Shown here: piece after piece, positions 6,557 through 14,511 of the stretch
How the letters are laid out: each line of letters begins with the position of its first letter
How positions within the stretch are numbered: position 1 is the stretch's first letter
Source: Gardnerella vaginalis
GTDB taxonomy: Bacteria; Actinomycetota; Actinomycetes; Actinomycetales; Bifidobacteriaceae
DNA: 34,762 nucleotides
Assembly: GCF_001563665.1 (NCBI RefSeq)
Contig: NZ_KQ961850.1
Coordinates: forward strand, 61,075-95,836
Direction of reading: 5' to 3'
Notes under the pieces: generated by a model
The model's database searches: none
What the model was told of the DNA's origin: nothing
The model's input: the letters and a program-made list of their open reading frames with translations, nothing else
Position numbers and translations under genes: made by a program

Positions 6557-8989
6557 ATGCAGGTCTACGAAACGACTTTGGAATCGACATCAAAAGATGA
6601 AGTTATCGCAGAAGGAAATGATTCTTCTAGTGATTCGCAGAAATCTCGTGTACTTGTTGAGAAGCGCGATGGTCGTGTGGTTGATTTTGATCCAATGAAC
6701 ATAATTATGGCGATTAAAGCTGCTTTTAAGGACTTAGGCAAAGAAGTTGGTCCTCAAGAAGAGCAGATGATTCGAGATATTACGGATCATATTGAAGCTG
6801 AGATTCAAGATCGTTATAATGGTCCAGCAAAAATTGAAGACATTCAGACTTTGGTTGAGCACAGTCTTATTGAAAATCATTTGTATGAGGTCGCTCGTTG
6901 CTATACAAGCTATCGACTGAATCGAGATATTGATCGTGCTAAAGCTACGGATATCAATGAAGCTGTTAATCGCCTTGTGAATCGTGATGAATCTTTGGTT
7001 CGTGAGAACGCAAATAAAGATTCAAATGTTTATGCAACTCAAAGAGATCTTCTTGCTGGAGCTGTTTCTAAGGCATCTGCATTCTCTATGCTTCCTCATG
7101 CTGTTTCTAATGCTCATATGAAAGGCGATATCCACTTCCATGATGCTGATTATTCGCCATTTACTTGCATGAGTAATTGCTCACTTCCAGATTTTGGTGA
7201 CATGTTAGCTAAGGGATTCGCTCTTGGCAACGCTATGATGGATAGTCCGAAGTCAATTGGTACAGCTGCTACTCAAGTTACTCAGATTATTAAAGATATT
7301 GCTGGTGCGCAATACGGTGGTCAGACTGTTAATCGCACTGACGAAATGCTTGAGCGTTATGCAAAGTGCGATTATGACAAGAATCTTGCTATGGCAAAAG
7401 CAATGATTCCTGATTCAACTCCAATTCAAGTCGCTAAAGATATGATTGATGGTTTGAAAGCGCAAGAGCCAAAGAATCTTCATTGTTCAGATAGAGATCC
7501 TCTTCCAGCTGACACGCCATTTGACGATAATTTGAGTGAGCTTGATCAGATTCGTGAAATTTACGCGAAGATTATGACGCGCAAAGCTATTTATGACGCT
7601 ATGCAAACTATGGAATATCAAATCAATTCTAACCGTGTTTCTAACGGTCAGACTCCGTTTGTAACTGTTGGTTTTGGCTTAGGTACTTCTTGGTTTGCTC
7701 GTGAAATCCAGCGTGCTATATTGCTAAATCGCATTCGTGGCTTGGGTAAAGATCGTCACACTGCAATCTTCCCTAAACTTGTGTTTACTATTAAGCATGG
7801 TGTAAATGCAGACCCTCAAGACCCTAATTACGATTTGAAGCAACTTGCTCTTGAGTGCTCTACAAAGCGCATGTATCCAGATGTTGTGTTCTATGAGAAT
7901 ATTGTTAAAATTACTGGCTCATTCAAAGCGCCTATGGGTTGCCGTTCATTCCTTCAGGGTTGGATTGATCCAAAAACTGGTAAGGATGTTGAAGATGGAC
8001 GTATGAATCTTGGCGTTGTGACAGTCAATGTTCCTCGTATTGCTCTTGAATCTCATGGAGATGTAAACAGGTTCTGGAAGCTTTTTAATGAGCGAATGGA
8101 AGTTGCTCACCAAGCATTGAGATTCCGTATTATGCGTTGTAAACAGGCAACTCCAGTGAACGCTCCAACATTGTTCCGATATGGTGCTTTTGGTCGTTTG
8201 GAAGCTAACGAGAGTGTTGATCAGCTGTTCCGCAACGAACGCGCTACGGTTTCTTTAGGATACATAGGATTGTATGAAGCTACTTCTGTGTTCTATGGCA
8301 AGGATTGGATGCAAGATCACAGTTGGAATGAGGATGGCAAGCAATTTGCGCTTTCCTTGGTTCGCCGTATGAATCAGCTATGCCAACAGTGGTCTAAAGC
8401 TGAAGGTTACCATTATTCTGTTTATTCGACTCCTGCTGAGTCCTTGACTGACCGCTTTAACCGTATGGATCGTCAAAAGTTCGGTCGCATTGAAGGCGTA
8501 ACAGATCACGATTTCTACACTAATTCTTTCCATTATCCTGTTTGGTTGCAACCAACTCCTATGGAAAAGCTTCGCTATGAAGTTGATTTCCCGTATCTTG
8601 CTTCTGGTGGATTCATTAACTACTGTGAATTCCCATGCTTGCAGGCAAATCCTAAAGCTTTGGAGGCTGTTTGGGATTATGCTTATAAGATTGGTATTGG
8701 TTATTTGGGTACGAATACTCCAATCGACCATTGCTTTGTTTGCGGATTCCAGGGCGATTTTGAGCCAACTAAGGAAGGTTTCCGTTGCCCTGAGTGTGGC
8801 AATAGTGATCCTGATAAGTGCAATGTGACTAAGCGTACTTGCGGATACTTGGGCAATCCTGTTCAACGCCCAATGGTTCACGGACGTCACGAGGAAATCG
8901 CGCACAGAGTAAAGCATATGTCTGGTGAAACTGGTCATGTGACTCTGGATAATGGCGAATCTCGTGAGTGGTATGAGGAAACCAAGTAA
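6557..8989 (+). CDS. nrdD: Anaerobic (class III) ribonucleoside-triphosphate reductase
   Basis: Makes dNTPs from NTPs without oxygen, using a glycyl radical. The 810 residues begin with a Ser-rich tail, then an ATP-cone allosteric domain (about 30-125, VLVEKRDGRVVDFDPMNI to CYTSYRLNRD). The catalytic barrel includes HFHDADYSPF, the substrate-region CMSNCSLPDF, and PMGCRSFLQG carrying the thiyl-radical Cys. The C-terminus has the zinc site CFVCGF...CPECG and the glycyl radical motif RTCGYLGNP with Gly763. All key residues are present. Start is supported by AAGAAAGG. The gene is followed 250 bp later by its activase nrdG, with repeats and a hairpin between. Upstream NrdR-box-like sites suggest repression by NrdR. 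Confidence 0.97.
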   Translation: MQVYETTLESTSKDEVIAEGNDSSSDSQKSRVLVEKRDGRVVDFDPMNIIMAIKAAFKDLGKEVGPQEEQMIRDITDHIEAEIQDRYNGPAKIEDIQTLVEHSLIENHLYEVARCYTSYRLNRDIDRAKATDINEAVNRLVNRDESLVRENANKDSNVYATQRDLLAGAVSKASAFSMLPHAVSNAHMKGDIHFHDADYSPFTCMSNCSLPDFGDMLAKGFALGNAMMDSPKSIGTAATQVTQIIKDIAGAQYGGQTVNRTDEMLERYAKCDYDKNLAMAKAMIPDSTPIQVAKDMIDGLKAQEPKNLHCSDRDPLPADTPFDDNLSELDQIREIYAKIMTRKAIYDAMQTMEYQINSNRVSNGQTPFVTVGFGLGTSWFAREIQRAILLNRIRGLGKDRHTAIFPKLVFTIKHGVNADPQDPNYDLKQLALECSTKRMYPDVVFYENIVKITGSFKAPMGCRSFLQGWIDPKTGKDVEDGRMNLGVVTVNVPRIALESHGDVNRFWKLFNERMEVAHQALRFRIMRCKQATPVNAPTLFRYGAFGRLEANESVDQLFRNERATVSLGYIGLYEATSVFYGKDWMQDHSWNEDGKQFALSLVRRMNQLCQQWSKAEGYHYSVYSTPAESLTDRFNRMDRQKFGRIEGVTDHDFYTNSFHYPVWLQPTPMEKLRYEVDFPYLASGGFINYCEFPCLQANPKALEAVWDYAYKIGIGYLGTNTPIDHCFVCGFQGDFEPTKEGFRCPECGNSDPDKCNVTKRTCGYLGNPVQRPMVHGRHEEIAHRVKHMSGETGHVTLDNGESREWYEETK

Positions 8990-9000
8990 GTAAATAGAAA

Positions 9001-9044
9001 GTTCGCGAAATGCGTAATTTGAGTTCGCGAAATGCGTAGCTCAA
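9001..9044. repeat. 22-bp direct repeat after nrdD
   Basis: Two adjacent 22-bp units, 9001-9022 and 9023-9044, share the first 16 bases GTTCGCGAAATGCGTA and differ in the last six. They start 11 bases after the nrdD stop codon. Each contains the palindrome TTCGCGAA. Confidence 0.85.
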
Positions 9045-9087
9045 GTTTGTAGCTCAAGTTTGTAGCTCAAGTTTGTAGCTCAAGTTT
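9036..9087. repeat. 13-bp tandem repeat, four perfect copies
   Basis: GTAGCTCAAGTTT occurs four times without mismatch at 9036, 9049, 9062 and 9075. The first copy overlaps the second unit of the 22-bp repeat, so the shorter array seems to have grown out of the longer one. Confidence 0.95.
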
Positions 9088-9132
9088 ACAAAAGTAATCG
9101 TGTTTCTTGTGTTTGTTGTTTGGTGATAATCT

Positions 9133-9194
9133 AGCCGTTAGAAAATGTACGTTGCGTTTTGTAATTACATTTTTTGACGGCTGGATTTTATTTT
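9133..9194 (+). terminator. Hairpin between nrdD and nrdG, probable terminator or attenuator
   Basis: AGCCGTTAGAAAATGTA (9133-9149) pairs with TACATTTTTTGACGGCT (9166-9182) over 17 positions with two G-U wobbles and a 16-base loop. GGATTTTATTTT follows. It could end the nrdD transcript, or partly reduce nrdG expression relative to nrdD. Confidence 0.6.
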
Positions 9195-9239
9195 ATGATT
9201 TATTTGGAGTTTATTTAGTAATTTATATGGAGGTATGTC

Positions 9240-9947
9240 ATGGCTCGCATCAGCTTGCATGATTTTGCGCCTACGGACGCAAATCGTGGGCCATGGATTC
9301 CTACATCTCTTTCTAATAATCCTCGCGCAGGTCAGTGGTCAAGTGAACGAATGAGTAAGGGGATGGTGGCTGATTATAAGCGCTTTCTTATGACAGATGG
9401 AGAAGGTATTCGCTGTTCGCTTTATGTTTCTGGATGCCCATTTCATTGTGTTGAGTGCTATAACGAGTCTATTTGGGATTTTCGTGCAGGTCATCCTTAT
9501 ACTCAAAAGCTTGAAGATCAAATTATGTCGGATTTAGCTGAGCCTTATGTACAAGGATTAACTCTTCTTGGCGGAGAGCCTCTACTTAATACTGGTATAT
9601 TGATTCCTTTATGTAAGCGTATTCGAAACGAATTTGGTCATACGAAGGATATTTGGAGTTGGACTGGTTACACTTGGGAAGAGCTTATGCGCAAAGGCGA
9701 AACTTCAGATAAGCTTGAGCTTTTGCAATATGTAGATATTCTTGTTGACGGTCGATATATGAAGGATTTGCACGATTCGTTATTACAATTCCGCGGATCT
9801 AGTAATCAGAGGATTATAGATGTGCCTAAATCGTTAAAAAATCCACATGATCCGCCTGTTATTTGGGAAAAATTACATGATCAAGAGCGTTTTATCCCAT
9901 CTATTTACGGTAAAGATCGAGCTAAAGGTGAAGGTGATGCGTCATAA
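9240..9947 (+). CDS. nrdG: Anaerobic ribonucleotide reductase activating protein (radical SAM)
   Basis: Generates the glycyl radical on NrdD by reductive cleavage of S-adenosylmethionine. The 235-residue protein has the radical-SAM cluster motif CPFHCVEC (Cys66, Cys70, Cys73), followed by the SAM-binding glycine segment LTLLGGEPLLN and the WSWTGYTWEEL motif typical of NrdG. GGAGGT lies just before the ATG. An N-terminal extension of about 40 residues precedes the domain; an alternative start at Met38 (RMSKGMVADYKRFL) would remove it, but the strong ribosome site supports the longer form. The last codons and the stop codon are part of a 21-bp duplication. Confidence 0.95.
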   Translation: MARISLHDFAPTDANRGPWIPTSLSNNPRAGQWSSERMSKGMVADYKRFLMTDGEGIRCSLYVSGCPFHCVECYNESIWDFRAGHPYTQKLEDQIMSDLAEPYVQGLTLLGGEPLLNTGILIPLCKRIRNEFGHTKDIWSWTGYTWEELMRKGETSDKLELLQYVDILVDGRYMKDLHDSLLQFRGSSNQRIIDVPKSLKNPHDPPVIWEKLHDQERFIPSIYGKDRAKGEGDAS

Positions 9948-9980
9948 TAGTATTAAAACGCGTCATAGTAGTATTAAATA
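9939..9980. repeat. 21-bp direct repeat across the nrdG stop codon
   Basis: Units 9939-9959 and 9960-9980 match at 18 of 21 positions. Unit 1 supplies the last two codons (GCG TCA) and the TAA of nrdG; unit 2 repeats them in the same frame with TAG in place of TAA. Confidence 0.9.
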
Positions 9981-10000
9981 AAATAATACGTATATTCAAC

Positions 10001-10054
10001 TAGCAATGTAGCTTTTGCGGATAATAATAGCAGTGTAGCTTTTGTGAACGCTAA
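10001..10054. repeat. 27-bp direct repeat upstream of the ykoE-like gene
   Basis: Two adjacent 27-bp units (10001-10027, 10028-10054) share TAGCA-TGTAGCTTTTG with scattered changes in the rest. They lie in the 308-bp gap between nrdG and the YkoE-like gene. Confidence 0.75.
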
Positions 10055-10157
10055 ATTGCTCTATGCTTTCATACGATTTTTCTCTTATATATAAATTTTA
10101 TAAATGTTATAAAAATAACAGATTGTTTTATTGAAGTTGATAAATATGCACGTTTTA

Positions 10158-10212
10158 GATGATACAGTAGCCTTTGGTGTTTTCGCCCAGGCTGTGTAGG
10201 TCAGGGAACATC
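10158..10212 (+). promoter_or_regulatory. Possible structured 5' leader of the ykoE-like gene
   Basis: A more G+C-rich island in A+T-rich DNA. AGCCT (10169-10173) and GGTG (10176-10179) pair with CGCC (10184-10187) and AGGCT (10189-10193) around a TTTT loop; ACA (10164-10166) can pair with TGT (10195-10197), and GATG (10158-10161) with CATC (10209-10212). It ends 43 bases before the start codon. I looked for a TPP riboswitch (CUGAGA and the pyrophosphate helix) because of the gene's role and do not find one. Class unknown. Confidence 0.35.
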
Positions 10213-10255
10213 CATTAGAAATTACAATACGCAGCGTAAAGTTGAAGGAGCTTTT

Positions 10256-10993
10256 ATGACTCATACTTTTAATAATGAAACATCTAATTCGAATATCACA
10301 AATGATGAAAATAAGTTAAGGAAAGATGTAAGTAAATCAACAGTTGATGCAAGTAAATCAATGGATAATGCCAATAAATTTGAGCTTCCTTCAATGATTA
10401 AAGTTAATAAATTACGTTGGCGCGTAGCAGATATAGCATTAGCTTCTGCTTTAGCTGCTGTTTTTGGTGTGGTCTATTGGGGATTTACTATGTTGTTCTT
10501 CTCTCAGATTTCGCCTATCTTGCGAAGTATTGTCCCTGGTTTTGCAAGTATTTTGCATGGTGTTTGGTATATGTCTGGACCCCTTGCTCTTATTTTAATT
10601 CGTAAGCCTGGCGCTGCAATTTATGTGAATGTTATTGGAACTATGTTCGAGAATATTCTTGGACAGCAATATTCATCTTTTATTGTTCTTCTTTCTGCAG
10701 CTTTGCAAGCGATTTTTAGCGAGATTCCTTTCTTGCTTACTAAATATCGCAAATATAACATTACTTTGAGTATTTCGTCTGGTGTTTTAACTTCTATTGA
10801 ATATGGTATTTATTTAATATTTGTTTTTTATCAAGGTCGAGGATCTAATTATTATACTGTTCACATGATTTGTGAGATTATTAGCGGTTTTGTGATTGCT
10901 GGTGTTCTTCCTTGGGTTTTGTATCTTGCTATACGTAAGACTGGTGCTTTAGATAATTTTGCATCTTCTCGTTATAGTGTTACTGAAATATGA
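10256..10993 (+). CDS. YkoE-like ECF transporter S component (thiamine precursor uptake)
   Basis: A 245-residue membrane protein with a 45-residue hydrophilic Asn/Lys/Ser-rich N-terminus and about five or six hydrophobic segments. The motif LILIRKPGAAIYVNVIGTMFENILG followed by FIVLLSAALQAIFSEIPFLL matches YkoE, the substrate-binding subunit of the YkoEDC energy-coupling-factor transporter for the thiamine precursor HMP or thiamine. In the canonical operon the ATPase (YkoD) and transmembrane coupling (YkoC) subunits follow; here the next gene is a tRNA, so this subunit is an orphan and would need an ECF module encoded elsewhere. GAAGGAG precedes the ATG. Thiamine specificity is inferred from family and from thiN and the MTH1187 gene in the same window. 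Confidence 0.8.
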   Translation: MTHTFNNETSNSNITNDENKLRKDVSKSTVDASKSMDNANKFELPSMIKVNKLRWRVADIALASALAAVFGVVYWGFTMLFFSQISPILRSIVPGFASILHGVWYMSGPLALILIRKPGAAIYVNVIGTMFENILGQQYSSFIVLLSAALQAIFSEIPFLLTKYRKYNITLSISSGVLTSIEYGIYLIFVFYQGRGSNYYTVHMICEIISGFVIAGVLPWVLYLAIRKTGALDNFASSRYSVTEI

Positions 10994-11033
10994 TTTAACA
11001 CTGCCACTTTTAACATTTTCGACTCACTGAGAT

Positions 11034-11063
11034 TTGGAAACGTTTATGGGTGTGTGCTAATCT
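11034..11063 (+). promoter_or_regulatory. Likely promoter of the tRNA gene
   Basis: TTGGAA (11034-11039) and TAATCT (11058-11063) are separated by 18 bp. The -10 element ends 24 bp before the tRNA, leaving a short leader. Reasonable but not certain. Confidence 0.45.
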
Positions 11064-11087
11064 AGTCGTTGCTGAGTTTATCAGCGT

Positions 11088-11161
11088 GGGGCTTTAGCTC
11101 AGTCGGTTAGAGCAGCGGACTCATAATCCGCCGGTCCAGGGTTCAAGCCCCTGAGGCCCCA
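11088..11161 (+). tRNA. tRNA with CAT anticodon (elongator tRNA-Met, or tRNA-Ile2)
   Basis: A complete cloverleaf of 74 bases: acceptor GGGGCTT/AGGCCCC, D stem GCTC/GAGC, anticodon stem GCGGA/TCCGC with loop CTCATAA, five-base variable loop, T stem CAGGG/CCCTG with loop TTCAAGC, discriminator A. CCA is not encoded. The lack of three G-C pairs next to the loop rules out initiator tRNA. Whether C34 is modified to lysidine (Ile2) or left as Met cannot be settled by eye; elongator Met is my first choice. Confidence 0.93.
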
Positions 11162-11172
11162 CAAATAAAAGT

Positions 11173-11235
11173 AAAGCTTCAACTCGTTTGATTGATATCT
11201 TGCAAGTTGAAGCTTTTTATTTTTTATTTTTTTTT
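11173..11235 (+). terminator. Strong intrinsic terminator after the tRNA
   Basis: AAAGCTTCAACT (11173-11184) and AGTTGAAGCTTT (11205-11216) pair perfectly over 12 bp, followed by long T-runs broken only by single A residues. Confidence 0.92.
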
Positions 11236-11322
11236 TCTTATAGCACTTGTTTTTTTATCTTATTTATTTTATTCGCTATTTTTTATTTTTAACATTTTCG
11301 CGAATCTATGCCACTTTATGCA

Positions 11323-11367
11323 AATGCTCGTGAACATCATGATTCGCGAGCATTCACACTTGTTTTT
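11323..11367 (+). terminator. Second hairpin with T-run between tRNA and sugar kinase
   Basis: AATGCTCGTGAA (11323-11334) pairs with TTCGCGAGCATT (11343-11354) with one wobble and an 8-base loop. Seven T follow after a seven-base gap (11362-11368). Could be a backup plus-strand terminator; on the minus strand there is no T-tract. Confidence 0.4.
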
Positions 11368-11381
11368 TTAATCGTAAATTT

Positions 11382-12278
11382 TTACAAACCTGATTCAGAA
11401 AGGTAGTCTGTTATATTTTCAGGATACTTTGGCCACGCTCCAGCTTGAGTGCATACATAAGCTGCAGTGTTTATTGCATTGCGATGAGCTTGCTCAACAG
11501 AGTCGCCCAATAATATTCTTGCCGTAAAAGTACCGGAGAATGAATCGCCTGCTCCAACAGTATCGTTTACATCAACGTGAGGTGTTGGGAATGTTGAATT
11601 CTCACCTGTTTTTGTTGTAATAGTGCTGAATGTAGATCCACCTGTCAAAATAACATAATCTAATCCGTAGCGCGTTTGGAACCACTTGCAAGCTTCATTA
11701 TCTGAAGTTTCACGAATATTGAACATATCTCTTAGCAAAAGAAGTTCTGAGTCATTTAGTTTAAATACAGTAGCTTCTTTAAGGAGCGCTTCAATCAAAT
11801 CTTTTGAATAGTGGTCACTACGAATGTTAATGTCAAAGAACTTCATTGCTTCTGGTTTAGCATGTTTTAGAAGTTCTAACACAGTGTCGTGTGTTTCTTG
11901 AGATCTTAATCCAAGTGTTCCAAAGCATATAGCATCTGCTTTCGATACTAATTCAACTAATTCATTAGTGTAAACAATGTGATCCCATGCAACATTTCTA
12001 ACTATTGTGTATTCAGGTATGCCATTTCTAAGTGCTACGTTTACTGTGCTAGTTGGCCAAGCATTTTTTTGTATGATGTTCTTAATTCCGGCTTTTTTAA
12101 CTTCTTCAATAAGTTCGTTGCCGAGGTCGTCTTCTCCAACTGCGCTAATAACATAACTTTCAGCTCCATTTGCTTGAGCATGATAAGCAAAGTTCGCAGG
12201 CGCTCCGCCAACTCGTTTCCCTTGGGGGAGTAAGTCCCAAAGTAGCTCTCCAAGTGAAATGACAATTGGCTTAGACAT
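11382..12278 (-). CDS. PfkB-family carbohydrate kinase, probable fructokinase
   Basis: Phosphorylates a sugar with ATP, most likely fructose. The 298 residues show the substrate-binding GELLWDLLPQGKRVGGAPANFAYHA at the N-terminus (PfkB signature 1 region), FFDINIR in the middle, LTGGS, and the C-terminal signature DVNDTVGAGDSFSGTFTARIL with catalytic Asp245. The Trp-Asp-Leu-Leu-Pro and GGAPANFA patterns are typical of bacterial fructokinases rather than ribokinases. Good ribosome site AAAGGAAAT. No sugar transporter or regulator is adjacent. A 10-bp palindrome AATGCGCATT lies at 12325-12334, 47 bp above the start, and might be an operator. Confidence 0.88.
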   Translation of the reverse strand: MSKPIVISLGELLWDLLPQGKRVGGAPANFAYHAQANGAESYVISAVGEDDLGNELIEEVKKAGIKNIIQKNAWPTSTVNVALRNGIPEYTIVRNVAWDHIVYTNELVELVSKADAICFGTLGLRSQETHDTVLELLKHAKPEAMKFFDINIRSDHYSKDLIEALLKEATVFKLNDSELLLLRDMFNIRETSDNEACKWFQTRYGLDYVILTGGSTFSTITTKTGENSTFPTPHVDVNDTVGAGDSFSGTFTARILLGDSVEQAHRNAINTAAYVCTQAGAWPKYPENITDYLSESGL

Positions 12279-12426
12279 AGATTTCCTTTCAAATACGCTA
12301 ATTTTTATAGTTCTTATAGTTGTTAATGCGCATTTTTGAATTTTATGATGCGCAAATGTTATAAACAGATTTGTAAATTGTCATAACATTATAATTATGG
12401 TGTATACGTGCGATAAAACAAAACTT

Positions 12427-14013
12427 CTATTTTTTGAATATATCATTTTTAGCACTTTGCTCAGCCATCCAAGCTTCAACATCATCAATTTGCTTAGGAA
12501 TATCTATTGAAAGCCATTCTGGTCCGTTTTCAGTCATCAAAACGTCATCTTCAATACGAATTCCGATTCCTCTCATTTCTTCAGGAAGCATCAAATCGTT
12601 TGCTGCGAAGTATAATCCTGGCTCAATAGTGAAGATCATTCCAGGAGTTAATGGAGCGCCTTGGTAAGCTTCGTAGCGAGCTTGAGCGCAATCGTGCACA
12701 TCTAATCCTAAATGATGCGCTACTCCGCATGCATGCCAACGGCGATGTTGCTGTCCTTCAGGAGAAAGAGATTCTTCTACGCTAACTTTCAAAATACCCC
12801 AGTCATGCAAGTGCTCAGCTAATACGCGCATGCATGCATGGTGAATACTTGAATAAGTTGCTCCTGGCTTAGCTGCTTCAAAACCGGCTTGTTGAGCGTC
12901 AAGCACACATTGGTAAAGCTTTTTTTGCAAGTCAGAGAATTTACCATTAGTTGGGAAAGTGCGTGTTATATCAGCAGTGTAAAGGCTGTTTACTTCAACT
13001 CCAGCGTCAATTAAGAGAAGTTCGCCGTTAGAAACAACTCCTGTATTTCGCATCCAATGTAAGATTGGAGCATGCTTACCTGAAGCAACGATTGTGTCAT
13101 ATCCGACTTCGTTTCCACATTCTCGCGCTACAGAGTTAAATGCGCCTTCAATCATGCGCTCAGAATTTTCTTTATCAAGTGCATTAGGTAAGCGTGTGAG
13201 CATTCTATCAAAGCCAAGTTTTGTAGCTGCAATTGCCTTACGCATTTCACGAATCTCATACTCATCTTTAAGCATTCGAGCTTCTGCTGCAACTTCATGT
13301 AGTTTATCGTCAGAAGAAATATTTTCATCTTCATTTGTAAAACCGCTTGCGGCACGTAGTGCATCAACGTGTGATGTTAAGTTTTCATCAGCTTCGCGAA
13401 TAATACGTACTTTCACGTTTTCTTTTGCACTCATATTTTTAGAAAGAGCGTCATCTAGTTCAGCAATATCTCTAGTTTCAATTCCAGTCATCGCTTTAAG
13501 TTCTTTCAAACCTGCGCGAGGACCAACCCAATATTCTCCGTAATGAGGATCCTTATAGAATGCAGAAGTGCTGTTGTCTGCGCGAGGTGCAACGAAAAGT
13601 TGGCATGTATGTGTTTTTCCAGATTTTTCTTCTTCGCTACCTTTTTTAACTGGCTCCATTACGAGTACTGCTCCAGCCTCATAATCTTGACCTAAGCCAG
13701 TGTAGTATGCAAAAGTTGTGTCTGGGCGGAATGCGTAATCGCAATCGTTGTTGCGTACTTTGTGCTGTCCTGCTGGAATAACAAGACGCTCGCCAATAAA
13801 CCTTTTACCTAGTGATTCACGGCGTGCAATTGTATATTTTGAAGATTCAAGTGGCTTTATTTCTTGTTCCTGATTGTCCCAGCAACTTGTCATAAAATCT
13901 TTGAAGGAATCGCTATTTGGGCGAAGAGAACGATTGTTCACTCTGTCTTCGACTTTCTGTGTTCCGTCATCATTTAATTTCTCACCATGTTCAGTTGGCT
14001 TGTTCTCAGCCAT
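12427..14013 (-). CDS. pepP: Xaa-Pro aminopeptidase (aminopeptidase P, M24B)
   Basis: Releases N-terminal residues preceding proline. A 528-residue protein with an N-terminal domain (to about residue 250, containing DYAFRPDTTFAYYTGL) and a C-terminal pita-bread catalytic domain. The two-metal ligands are visible: Asp in LLIDAGVEVN, Asp in YTADITRTFP, His in ACGVAHHLGLDVHD, Glu in FTIEPGLYF and Glu in IRIEDDVLM. GEMYNS-like early segments and spacing are normal for the family. The ribosome site AAGGAGCAAGAA precedes the ATG. It is a single gene divergent from folC. Peptide scavenging is the likely role in this fastidious organism. Confidence 0.93.
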   Translation of the reverse strand: MAENKPTEHGEKLNDDGTQKVEDRVNNRSLRPNSDSFKDFMTSCWDNQEQEIKPLESSKYTIARRESLGKRFIGERLVIPAGQHKVRNNDCDYAFRPDTTFAYYTGLGQDYEAGAVLVMEPVKKGSEEEKSGKTHTCQLFVAPRADNSTSAFYKDPHYGEYWVGPRAGLKELKAMTGIETRDIAELDDALSKNMSAKENVKVRIIREADENLTSHVDALRAASGFTNEDENISSDDKLHEVAAEARMLKDEYEIREMRKAIAATKLGFDRMLTRLPNALDKENSERMIEGAFNSVARECGNEVGYDTIVASGKHAPILHWMRNTGVVSNGELLLIDAGVEVNSLYTADITRTFPTNGKFSDLQKKLYQCVLDAQQAGFEAAKPGATYSSIHHACMRVLAEHLHDWGILKVSVEESLSPEGQQHRRWHACGVAHHLGLDVHDCAQARYEAYQGAPLTPGMIFTIEPGLYFAANDLMLPEEMRGIGIRIEDDVLMTENGPEWLSIDIPKQIDDVEAWMAEQSAKNDIFKK

Positions 14014-14511
14014 TTCTTGCTCCTTGAATCTTGTTTTATTATTTTTTGATCTTTAGATTATTAAGATTTGAATTTTTGTTTCGTTGTTCTTATTAAGAAA
14101 AGTCAATAATTACTAACATAGTATGATTTATGACTTTTTTCGACTTAACTTAGATTATTTTCAAAGATTTTATATGTAATTTACAAATATAGGTGAGTAT
14201 AGATTTATAGAATTCTCATATTTATGCTACTGAGCTGTTTTCAACGTGCGCGATGAAAGTGGAACTAAAAATCTAATTCAGGGCGAAAATCTTAAATCTA
14301 TGCCTAAATAGTGTCTATGCGCTCACAGGAAAATAAATGTGTGAAAACTTTTAAATCTTTTCTTAACTGATAGTAAAGTATATTTTGTAAATAATCTTGG
14401 TAAGAATCTTCGTTTTGTAATCTTATTCATAATGCTGAATTTTTTATTCTTTTAGTTGTTGGTATCAACTAATCTAGTTACATGGAAAATGAGTGATTGT
14501 GTTTACTAAAT
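14014..14511. other. Divergent intergenic region pepP/folC, no gene seen
   Basis: About 500 bp of very A+T-rich DNA holding the promoters of both flanking genes. A short hairpin AGTTG/CAACT surrounds 14455-14470 just upstream of folC. TAATCT at 14470-14475 resembles the -10 element of the tRNA promoter. I see no credible ORF, RNA gene or long repeat. Confidence 0.5.

Noticed and set aside
8378..8938. 186-codon minus-strand frame opposite nrdD
   Set aside because: Antisense shadow; nrdD covers the region with intact zinc and glycyl-radical motifs.
10141..10255. TPP riboswitch or 4.5S (SRP) RNA before the ykoE-like gene
   Set aside because: The words CAGG and AGGTCAGG are suggestive of SRP RNA but the GGAAG-GCAGC loop is absent; TPP core motifs are absent as well.
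13094..13543. 149-codon plus-strand frame opposite pepP
   Set aside because: Ser-rich antisense shadow of a clearly conserved metallopeptidase.
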